Positions 7,887 through 14,232 of a DNA stretch of 34,863 nucleotides are shown here, in pieces. The stretch is from positions 1 to 34,863 of the forward strand of contig DVNB01000014.1 in assembly GCA_018714695.1 (NCBI GenBank), written 5' to 3'. The notes under the pieces were generated by a model that was not told the DNA's origin, searched no databases, and saw nothing but the letters and a program-made list of their open reading frames with translations. The position numbers and the translations under genes are program-made. The stretch comes from Candidatus Ornithomonoglobus merdipullorum (lineage in GTDB: Bacteria > Bacillota > Clostridia > UBA1381). How positions within the stretch are numbered: position 1 is the stretch's first letter; each line of letters starts with the position of its first letter.

Positions 7887-7915
7887 AATATACCATAAAA
7901 CGCTTTTGCTGTCAA
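7887..7915 (-). promoter_or_regulatory. Sigma-A promoter of the MATE gene
   Basis: On the minus strand: TTGACA (7915-7910), 17-nt spacer, TATATT (7892-7887), with an extended -10 TG. Predicted start near 7880 gives a leader of about 130 nt before the MATE start codon. Confidence 0.85.
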
Positions 7916-7946
7916 GTCCCAATATCAATTATTCTTTTGTGCTATT

Positions 7947-8006
7947 TTTACACAAACTTTACACGATCGATAAGAAATTATGATGTTTACACCGAAAAGT
8001 TTACAG
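7947..8006 (+). repeat. Direct repeats TTTACAC/TTTACAG upstream of nadA
   Basis: TTTACAC occurs at 7947-7953, 7958-7964 and 7986-7992, followed by TTTACAG at 8000-8006, which is also the left arm of the nadA operator. The first two are 11 bp apart, one helical turn. They could be auxiliary half-sites for the operon's repressor (inference). Confidence 0.5.
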
Positions 8007-8025
8007 GTGTCTTGACAGCTGTAAA
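8000..8025 (+). promoter_or_regulatory. Probable NiaR operator overlapping the nadA -35
   Basis: A 26-bp palindrome centred between 8012 and 8013: TTTACAGGTGTC, TT, GACAGCTGTAAA, with a single mismatched pair. The -35 hexamer lies within it, so a bound repressor would block RNA polymerase. The operon's fourth gene encodes a NiaR-type repressor, the natural candidate. Assignment rests on position and symmetry. Confidence 0.72.
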
Positions 8026-8040
8026 GTAAACCTGTATAAT
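8012..8040 (+). promoter_or_regulatory. Perfect consensus sigma-A promoter of the nad operon
   Basis: TTGACA (8012-8017), 17-nt spacer, TATAAT (8035-8040). Both hexamers match consensus exactly. Transcription should start near 8047, giving a leader of about 58 nt with a small GCCGGT/ACCGGT-type hairpin (8071-8089) before the ribosome binding site. Confidence 0.92.
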
Positions 8041-8104
8041 ATACGAAACGGGACGAAAAACGGATCAGAAGCCGGTGCAATGTACCGGTGATAAGGAGAA
8101 AATG

Positions 8105-9013
8105 ATGTCAGATACGATAAAAAGGATAAACGAACTAAAAAAGGAAAAAAACGCTGTTATATTTGCTCACTATTACTGCCCGGAGGAAACACAGGCCGCG
8201 GCCGATAATATAGGGGACTCATTCTATCTTGCGAGAGCCGCAAAGGAGACGGACGCGGATATCATAGTATTTGCCGGTGTGCGTTTTATGGGCGAGAGTG
8301 CAAAGATTCTGAATCCCGGAAAGACGGTACTGATGCCGGATATGAAGGCTGACTGCCCGATGGCTCACATGGCGTCGGCGGAGCGTATAGCTGAGGTGCG
8401 GCGCGAGCATCCCGGTATTGCTTTGGTGTGCTATGTGAATTCGACGGCGGAGCTGAAATGCGCAAGCGACGTGTGTGTTACCTCGTCAAATGCCGAAAAA
8501 ATAGTAAGAGCGCTCCCTAACAGGGAAATATATTTTATACCGGACAGGAATCTCGGTAAACACGTTGCGAAGGCGGTGCCGGAAAAGACATTTGTGTTTA
8601 ACGACGGATACTGTCCTATCCATCACGGCTTTTCTGAGGAAGAGCTTATCCGCCTCAGGGAGGAGCATCCGCGGGCTGAGGTCATGGCTCATCCCGAGAG
8701 CCGGGAGTGCATATTGAAACATGCAGGATACATAGGCTCCACGGCGGGGATAATAGACCGTGTTGAACACTCTGATGCGGATGAATTTATAATATTTACG
8801 GAAAAGGGGATCAATTACGCGCTAAAAAACGCCGCACCGGAAAAGAAATTCTTTTATCCCGGATGCGGCTGCGAATGCGCGGATATGAAGCTCAACACAC
8901 CTGAGGCAATACTTCATGTGCTTGAAACGGGTGAAAATGAGGTCATACTTGAGCCCGGGACTGCGGAGCGTGCGCTGGCACCGCTTGAAAGGATGCTCGA
9001 GCTCGGAAAGTGA
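8105..9013 (+). CDS. nadA: Quinolinate synthase NadA
   Basis: Condenses iminoaspartate with dihydroxyacetone phosphate to quinolinate, the second step of de novo NAD synthesis, using a [4Fe-4S] cluster. The three expected cluster cysteines are present at C84 (ADCPMA), C170 (GYCPIHH) and C254 (PGCGCEC). Other family motifs are AHYYCPEE, DSFYLAR, YVNSTAELK and PDRNLG. At 302 aa it is full length. AAGGAG at 8093-8098 sits 6 nt from ATG 8105 and 3 nt from the adjacent ATG 8102, so 8105 is preferred. It is first in nadA-nadB-nadC-niaR, 19 nt before nadB, and probably NiaR-repressed. Confidence 0.96.
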   Translation: MSDTIKRINELKKEKNAVIFAHYYCPEETQAAADNIGDSFYLARAAKETDADIIVFAGVRFMGESAKILNPGKTVLMPDMKADCPMAHMASAERIAEVRREHPGIALVCYVNSTAELKCASDVCVTSSNAEKIVRALPNREIYFIPDRNLGKHVAKAVPEKTFVFNDGYCPIHHGFSEEELIRLREEHPRAEVMAHPESRECILKHAGYIGSTAGIIDRVEHSDADEFIIFTEKGINYALKNAAPEKKFFYPGCGCECADMKLNTPEAILHVLETGENEVILEPGTAERALAPLERMLELGK

Positions 9014-9032
9014 TCACCGGAGGGGATAAAAC

Positions 9033-10337
9033 ATGAAACTTACGACTGATGTTGTTATAGTCGGAACGGGAGTCGGAGGACTTTATTGCGCCCTGAATCT
9101 TCCGAAGGACAAGGATATAATAATGATAACAAAGGCTGCCGTTGACGAGAGCGACTCGTTTCTGGCACAGGGCGGCATATGCATGCTGAAAAACGACGAG
9201 GATTACGACAGCTATTTTGAAGACACTATGCGCGCGGGGCATTATGAGAACAGAAAGGAGTCCGTTGATATAATGATCCGTTCGTCGCAGGAGACTATAG
9301 CCGATCTTATAAGCTATGGTGTCGACTTCAAACGTAATGAAGACGGCTCGCTTGCGTTTACAAAGGAAGGGGCTCATTCAACGCCGAGGATATGCTTTCA
9401 TGAGGACGAGACGGGAAAGGAGATAACGTCGCATCTGCTCAAGGCGGTCCAGGAGCTGCCGAATGTAAAGATAATAGAGCATTGCCGCATGACGGATATA
9501 ATAGAAAAGGACGGCAGATGCGCAGGGATAGTTGCACAGCACGAGAACGGTTCTATGACAGAGATAGATGCAAGGTTTACCGTTCTTGCTACGGGCGGCG
9601 TCGGCGGTTTGTTTGAAAACAGCACAAACTATCCGCATCTTACTGCGGACGCGCTTGCGATCGCGATAAAGCATGGGATAGAGCTGGAGAATATAGATTA
9701 CATACAGATACATCCTACAACGTTGTTTTCAAGAAAACCGGGCAGGAGATTCCTTATCTCCGAATCGGTGCGGGGTGAAGGCGCGGTGCTTTTCAACTCG
9801 CACATGGAGCGGTTCGTGGATGAGCTGCAGCCGCGTGACGTTGTGGCCGCGGCGATAAGCGAGCAGATGAAGAAGGACGGCCGTCCGTATGTATGGCTCT
9901 CCATGAAGCCGATACCCAAAGAGGTGATCCTCTCGCACTTCCCGAACATATACAGGAGATGCCGCGAGGAAGGCTATGATGTGACACGCGAGTGTATCCC
10001 GGTCGTACCGGCTCAGCATTATTTCATGGGCGGGATAAAGGTAGACAGATATTCAAAGACCTCGATGGAGAATCTTTATGCTACGGGTGAGACGGCATGC
10101 AACGGAGTGCACGGCAGGAACAGACTCGCAAGCAATTCGCTGCTTGAAAGCCTTGTTTTCGCAAAACGCGCGGCAAAGCGCATAGCGGAGACATTTGACG
10201 ATTACGACATGATAGAGACCGATACGGATCTTGCGGCTTACAGGGGCTGCGACAAGGATTACGGCAAAACGGTCCTTAATGAAATGGAAAGGATGAGAAA
10301 ATACCATGAACAGCATAACACTGAAAATAAACGCTGA
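9033..10337 (+). CDS. nadB: L-aspartate oxidase NadB, short form
   Basis: FAD enzyme that oxidises L-aspartate to iminoaspartate, the unstable substrate of NadA. The dinucleotide fold is at residues 8-20 (VIVGTGVGGLYCA). SFLAQGGI, HEDETGKEI, IQIHPTTLF, ESVRGEGA, AQHYFMGGI and the C-terminal GRNRLASNSLLESLVF are classic NadB/succinate dehydrogenase flavoprotein motifs. At 434 aa it lacks most of the C-terminal helical domain of ~510-540 aa homologues. This looks native and not a frameshift, because the 3' end overlaps nadC by 32 nt and catalytic motifs are complete. The ribosome binding site is CCGGAGG about 10 nt before ATG 9033. Confidence 0.95.
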   Translation: MKLTTDVVIVGTGVGGLYCALNLPKDKDIIMITKAAVDESDSFLAQGGICMLKNDEDYDSYFEDTMRAGHYENRKESVDIMIRSSQETIADLISYGVDFKRNEDGSLAFTKEGAHSTPRICFHEDETGKEITSHLLKAVQELPNVKIIEHCRMTDIIEKDGRCAGIVAQHENGSMTEIDARFTVLATGGVGGLFENSTNYPHLTADALAIAIKHGIELENIDYIQIHPTTLFSRKPGRRFLISESVRGEGAVLFNSHMERFVDELQPRDVVAAAISEQMKKDGRPYVWLSMKPIPKEVILSHFPNIYRRCREEGYDVTRECIPVVPAQHYFMGGIKVDRYSKTSMENLYATGETACNGVHGRNRLASNSLLESLVFAKRAAKRIAETFDDYDMIETDTDLAAYRGCDKDYGKTVLNEMERMRKYHEQHNTENKR

Positions 10338-11157
10338 TAAGCTTATAATGAGCGCTTTAAGAGAGGATATATCAGACGAGGACGTTACGACAAATGCGGT
10401 GATGCCGGAATATAAAAAGGGGACTGTTGAGCTTATATGCAAGCAGGACGGGATCCTTGCCGGTATAGAAGTATTCAAGCGTGTTTTCACTCTGCTTGAC
10501 GAGAATACAGAGTTTGATATACCGGTAAAGGACGGAGCGGAGATAAAGAAGGGCGAAAAGCTCGGTACCGTAACGGGAGATATCCGGGTTCTGCTTTCGG
10601 GAGAGAGAACGGCGCTGAACTTTTTGCAGCGTATGAGCGGTATAGCAACATACACGCATTCTATAACGGAGCTTTTGAAGGGAACAAAGATACGTCTTCT
10701 GGATACGCGAAAGACGACTCCGAATATGAGGATATTCGAAAAATATGCCGTAAGAGCCGGCGGAGGCGGGAATCATCGATATAATCTTTCCGACGGTGTG
10801 CTTTTAAAGGACAATCATATAGGCGCCGCCGGCGGAGTTAAGGAAGCTGTGCTGATGGCAAAGGCGTATGCGCCGTTTGTGAGAAAGATAGAGGTCGAGA
10901 CGGAGGATCTTGATATGGTCCGCGACGCGGTCGAGGCAGGAGCAGATATAATAATGCTCGACAATATGTCACATGAGATGATGAAAGAGGCTATAGAGAT
11001 CATAGACGGCAGAGCGGAGACCGAGTGCAGCGGAAACGTGACGAAGGAGAACATCAAGGCGCTTGCCGATCTCGGAGTAGATTATATTTCGAGTGGCGCG
11101 CTGACTCATTCGTCGCCTATACTTGATCTTTCTCTTAAAAATCTTCATGCTGTATGA
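10306..11157 (+). CDS. nadC: Nicotinate-nucleotide pyrophosphorylase (carboxylating) NadC
   Basis: Converts quinolinate plus PRPP to nicotinate mononucleotide with loss of CO2, closing the de novo branch. The 283-aa sequence has the N-terminal alpha/beta domain and a type II PRTase barrel with ERTALNFLQRMSGIAT, RLLDTRKTTPNMR, AVRAGGGGNHRYNLSDGVLLKDNHI, KIEVE, IIMLDNM and VDYISSGALTHS. These include the expected quinolinate/PRPP-binding Arg, His and Lys residues. ATG 10306 lies inside the nadB coding region and gives the usual family N-terminus; a weak AAAGGAT is about 15 nt upstream, so translation is probably coupled to nadB. Confidence 0.96.
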   Translation: MNSITLKINADKLIMSALREDISDEDVTTNAVMPEYKKGTVELICKQDGILAGIEVFKRVFTLLDENTEFDIPVKDGAEIKKGEKLGTVTGDIRVLLSGERTALNFLQRMSGIATYTHSITELLKGTKIRLLDTRKTTPNMRIFEKYAVRAGGGGNHRYNLSDGVLLKDNHIGAAGGVKEAVLMAKAYAPFVRKIEVETEDLDMVRDAVEAGADIIMLDNMSHEMMKEAIEIIDGRAETECSGNVTKENIKALADLGVDYISSGALTHSSPILDLSLKNLHAV

Positions 11158-11188
11158 GCCCTAAACACGGAACGGAGGTGCCGGGATT

Positions 11189-11704
11189 TTGAATACTGCC
11201 GAAAGAGAGGACAGGATACTGGAGCGTATAAGAGAGAGCGGTGTGCCGGTTTCCGGCGGAACTCTTGCGCGTGAGCTCGGCGTCAGCCGACAGAGCATCG
11301 TGAAGGATATTTCAGCTTTAAAAGAGCGTGGGTATGAGATAATTGCTACAACTAAGGGGTATATGCTTCGTGTCCAGCCGAGGCCGGAGCGTGTTTTCAA
11401 GGTAGTGCATGCCGACGACGAGGTGAGACGGGAGCTTGAAACGATAGTCCGTACCGGAGGAGAGGTAAGAGATGTTTTCGTGTGGCATAAGATATACGGA
11501 CGGATAGAGGGCGCGCTGAACATAAAGACGCAGCAGGATATAAACGAGTATATCGAGAGTCTGGAAAACGGAAGATCCAGCCCGTTGAAGAAGGTAACGA
11601 ATGAATATCATTATCACACTGTAACGGCAGAAAGTGAGGAGGTCCTTGACCGGATAGGAGAGGCGCTTGACGAAATAGGATTTCTTGTGAAGGACGAGGA
11701 TTGA
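11189..11704 (+). CDS. niaR: Niacin-responsive transcriptional repressor NiaR (YrxA)
   Basis: A 171-aa regulator with an N-terminal HTH_11 winged helix (SGGTLARELGVSRQSIVKDISALKERGYEI, residues ~22-51) and a C-terminal 3H domain that binds nicotinate. Candidate metal/niacin ligands are H74, E82, H141 and H143, with spacing as in the structurally known family member. NiaR represses NAD synthesis and niacin uptake genes when niacin is plentiful. The start is TTG at 11189, 8 nt after GGAGGTG (11174-11180). As the last gene of the nad operon, 31 nt after nadC, it should repress its own promoter through the palindrome at 8000-8025. Confidence 0.93.
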   Translation: MNTAEREDRILERIRESGVPVSGGTLARELGVSRQSIVKDISALKERGYEIIATTKGYMLRVQPRPERVFKVVHADDEVRRELETIVRTGGEVRDVFVWHKIYGRIEGALNIKTQQDINEYIESLENGRSSPLKKVTNEYHYHTVTAESEEVLDRIGEALDEIGFLVKDED

Positions 11705-11712
11705 AAGAAAAG

Positions 11713-11753
11713 CGGGCAGATATGGTGAAAAGCAGCTGTATCTGCCCGTTTTT
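11713..11753 (+). terminator. Intrinsic terminator of the nad operon
   Basis: CGGGCAGATA (11713-11722) pairs perfectly with TATCTGCCCG (11739-11748) and is followed immediately by five T residues (11749-11753). It begins 9 nt after the niaR stop. Confidence 0.93.
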
Positions 11754-11786
11754 GCGTTAAAACTATGAAAATTCATAAAATCGGTC

Positions 11787-11815
11787 TTGAATTATGCTCT
11801 AAAATATGATATACT
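11787..11815 (+). promoter_or_regulatory. Sigma-A promoter of the yicC-remA-gmk housekeeping cluster
   Basis: TTGAAT (11787-11792), 17-nt spacer, TATACT (11810-11815) with extended -10 TG at 11807-11808. This is the only obvious promoter in front of the 14-kb co-directional run. Confidence 0.8.
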
Positions 11816-11895
11816 AAAAAATAATGTGCAAAAGTGTATTACGGGCTGTGACAATGTGTGTTTCGGATCCGTGTTGAAAGGGAATGATAGTAAAA

Positions 11896-12774
11896 ATGTT
11901 AAAGAGCATGACCGGCTACGGCAGATATGAGGCGATCGTCGGTACAAAAAATATCACGGTTGAGATAAAGTCGGTGAATCATAGGTTTTCCGATTATAAC
12001 ATCAAGGTGCCGAGGCAGTACGGTTATATGGAAGAGAGACTGCGCCGCCTGCTGAGCGAGAAGATCTCGCGGGGCAAGGTGGATGTTTTTGTCGGAATGG
12101 AGGCTTGCGGCGAGGCGGACAAGATAATATCCGTCAACAAAGAGCTTGCGGAAAACTACATATCCGCTCTGAAAGAGCTGCGCGACAGCTTTGGACTGAA
12201 GGATGATATCACAGTGTCAAGGGTCGCAGAGTTCCCTGATGTATTCAGGTCTGAGCCGAAGCGTGAAGACGAGGAGCAGCTGTGGCTTGACGTTAAGTCG
12301 GTAACAGAGCAGGCGCTTGACGCCTTCATAGCGATGCGGGAGCGTGAGGGCGGAAGGATAGAGGCCGATCTTAAGACAAGAGTGGAGTATATGAAAACGC
12401 TGGTGGCAGCTATCGAGGAGAGATCGCCGGAGACGGTCGCGGAATACCGTGAAAAGCTGCGCGCGAAGCTTGAAGAGCTCTTGGGCGAGCACGGTTACGA
12501 TGAGGCGAGAGTGCTCACTGAGGCCGCGATATTTGCCGATAAGATCGCAGTGAACGAGGAGACGGTCAGGCTCGGCAGTCATTTTGAAGAGTTTGAGGAG
12601 ATCATAGCGAGTGATGAGCCGGCAGGCCGCAGGCTTGATTTCCTTATACAGGAGATAAACCGCGAGGTGAACACGATCGGTTCGAAGGCATCGGATCTTG
12701 AGATAGCGAAGGTAGTTGTGACACTTAAGGGCGAGATCGAAAAGCTAAGAGAACAGATACAGAATATAGAGTGA
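11896..12774 (+). CDS. YicC/YloC-family endoribonuclease
   Basis: A 292-aa protein starting with the hallmark MLKSMTGYGR. It continues with VEIKSVNHRFSDYNIKVPR and ends with the DUF1732 half (EVNTIGSKASDLEIAKVVVTLKGEIEKLREQIQNIE). YicC proteins are oligomeric endoribonucleases linked to RNA turnover. ATG 11896 gives the canonical N-terminus; ATG 11884, four codons earlier, abuts the GGGA at 11880-11883 and would have no spacing, so it is less likely. It is first in the Firmicutes yicC-remA-gmk-rpoZ order, 24 nt before remA. Confidence 0.93.
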   Translation: MLKSMTGYGRYEAIVGTKNITVEIKSVNHRFSDYNIKVPRQYGYMEERLRRLLSEKISRGKVDVFVGMEACGEADKIISVNKELAENYISALKELRDSFGLKDDITVSRVAEFPDVFRSEPKREDEEQLWLDVKSVTEQALDAFIAMREREGGRIEADLKTRVEYMKTLVAAIEERSPETVAEYREKLRAKLEELLGEHGYDEARVLTEAAIFADKIAVNEETVRLGSHFEEFEEIIASDEPAGRRLDFLIQEINREVNTIGSKASDLEIAKVVVTLKGEIEKLREQIQNIE

Positions 12775-12798
12775 TCTCTCGGCAAAGGGGAATAGCAT

Positions 12799-13068
12799 AT
12801 GAGATTGATAAATATAGGATTCGGCAATATGGTCTCGGCGGAACGTGCCGTGGCTGTGATAAGCCCGGACAGCGCGCCGGTCAAAAGGCTCATGCACGAG
12901 GCTGAGGACAAGGGACTTCTGGTGAACGCGACCTACGGAAGAAGGACCCGCTCGGTGGTCGTGATGGATTCAAAGCATGTTATATTGTCGGCGATCACTC
13001 CCGAGAAGCTTGCCGTAAGACTTGACGGTGAGTATGAGCCGGGAGAAAATGATGACGGGGAGGAATGA
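12799..13068 (+). CDS. remA: Extracellular matrix regulator RemA (DUF370)
   Basis: An 89-aa DUF370 protein. [31 protein letters not shown] and the [21 protein letters not shown] region are the conserved DNA-binding signature of Bacillus RemA, which forms octameric rings that wrap DNA and activates biofilm matrix and osmoprotection genes. In many Clostridia its targets are unknown. The acidic tail is short. AAAGGGG at 12784-12790 is 8 nt from ATG 12799. Conserved position directly before gmk. Confidence 0.94.
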   Translation: MRLINIGFGNMVSAERAVAVISPDSAPVKRLMHEAEDKGLLVNATYGRRTRSVVVMDSKHVILSAITPEKLAVRLDGEYEPGENDDGEE

Positions 13069-13074
13069 TATTTT

Positions 13075-13671
13075 ATGAAGGGAATACTTTTTGTTCTTTC
13101 GGGGCCGTCTGGGACCGGAAAGGGTACAGTCTGCGATGAGCTTATAAAGCGCGGCTGCGGCGTGTCGCTCTCCGTCTCGATGACTACCCGCGAATGCAGG
13201 GAAGGAGAAACTCCGGGGGTGACATATCACTACGTGACCAAGGACGAATTCAAGCGCAATATAGAAAACGGTGAGATGCTTGAATATGCTCAGTACGGTG
13301 AAAACTATTACGGTACGCCGAGGTCATCGGTCGAAGAAAAGCTTTCCGAGGGCATGGATGTTTTGCTTGAGATAGAGCCGCAGGGCGCGCTTCAGGTAAA
13401 GCGGAAGTTCCCCGAGGCTGTGTTGGTGTTCCTTGTTCCGCCGTCGATGAGTGAGCTTAAAAGACGGCTCATAACTCGGGGCAGAGAGGGTGAGGATGAG
13501 ATCGATAAGAGGATCGAGACCGCCAGATGGGAGCTTACACAGGCAGAAAAGTATAATGTGCATATAGTCAATGACACGCTTGACGAGTGTGTGGACCGTG
13601 TCATCGAGTATTTTGACGAAAAGCGTGCCGAGAGGAAAAAAATAGAGGAGCTTATAAATGAAAAGGTCTGA
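13075..13671 (+). CDS. gmk: Guanylate kinase
   Basis: Phosphorylates GMP to GDP with ATP. The 198-aa product has the P-loop GPSGTGKGT at residues 10-18, the GMP-binding SMTTRECREGETPGVTYHYV, the QYGENYYGTP motif and the lid TRGREGEDEIDKRIETA. Length is standard. It starts 6 nt after the remA stop, with GGGGAGG inside the end of remA as ribosome binding site. It is an essential purine enzyme that also affects (p)ppGpp balance in Firmicutes. Confidence 0.97.
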   Translation: MKGILFVLSGPSGTGKGTVCDELIKRGCGVSLSVSMTTRECREGETPGVTYHYVTKDEFKRNIENGEMLEYAQYGENYYGTPRSSVEEKLSEGMDVLLEIEPQGALQVKRKFPEAVLVFLVPPSMSELKRRLITRGREGEDEIDKRIETARWELTQAEKYNVHIVNDTLDECVDRVIEYFDEKRAERKKIEELINEKV

Positions 13672-13719
13672 TCAGACGATCGGACAAACAGCATAGAACA
13701 TGATCGGAGGTAATTTATT

Positions 13720-14232
13720 ATGATGACAAAACCCGGTATTACAGAGCTTGACAGATGTGTTGACAGCCGTTACACACTTGTATCTGTAGTTGCAAAGCGT
13801 GCAAGGATGATAGGAATGGAGCGGAACGATCCGGATTCTATCTACAATCCGCACGCGGAAAAACCGGTGACGCAGGCTGTAAACGAGATCGCAAACGGTA
13901 TAGTCGGTTACGTTCGCAGCGAGGCGATAAAGAAAGCGCAGGAGTACGAGGAAGAAAAGCTTGAGGCGATCTCGATGCTGCATGAGACGATAGCCGAGGA
14001 GCTTTCGGAGCACGGCGGCCACGATGAACACAGTGAGCAGAGCGAGAATACCGAGCAGAGCGGCGAGGCTGAGGAAGCATCGGAGGGTGCGGCTCCCGGT
14101 ATGTATGATGACCCGACAAAAACGGACGGCGATGAGTATTTCGGTATACTTGACGCCGCGCTTGCTGATGCACAGGCTGCGGTGGATAAAGAGAATGCCG
14201 ATGTTGGGAACGGCACGGCGGACGGAGAATAA
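13720..14232 (+). CDS. rpoZ: DNA-directed RNA polymerase omega subunit with acidic C-terminal extension
   Basis: The N-terminal ~75 residues are omega: ITELDRCVDSRYTLVSVVAKRARM, then EKPVTQAVNEIANGIVGYV. Omega helps assemble and stabilise beta-prime. The protein is 170 aa, about twice the usual 60-90 aa. Residues ~85-170 form a low-complexity acidic tail rich in Glu, Asp, Ser and Gly (for example EHSEQSENTEQSGEAEEASEG), with no recognised domain and probably disordered. The linker between the two omega motifs (MERNDPDSIYNPHA) is slightly longer than usual. GGAGG at 13706-13710 is 9 nt from ATG 13720. It lies between gmk and priA as expected; the stop overlaps the priA start by one base. Confidence 0.9.
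   Translation: MMTKPGITELDRCVDSRYTLVSVVAKRARMIGMERNDPDSIYNPHAEKPVTQAVNEIANGIVGYVRSEAIKKAQEYEEEKLEAISMLHETIAEELSEHGGHDEHSEQSENTEQSGEAEEASEGAAPGMYDDPTKTDGDEYFGILDAALADAQAAVDKENADVGNGTADGE

Noticed and set aside
8071-8089. Small GCCGGT/ACCGGT hairpin in the nadA leader as a riboswitch
   Set aside because: The leader is only about 58 nt and the stem is 6 bp with no further structure or U-tract; the DNA operator explains regulation better.
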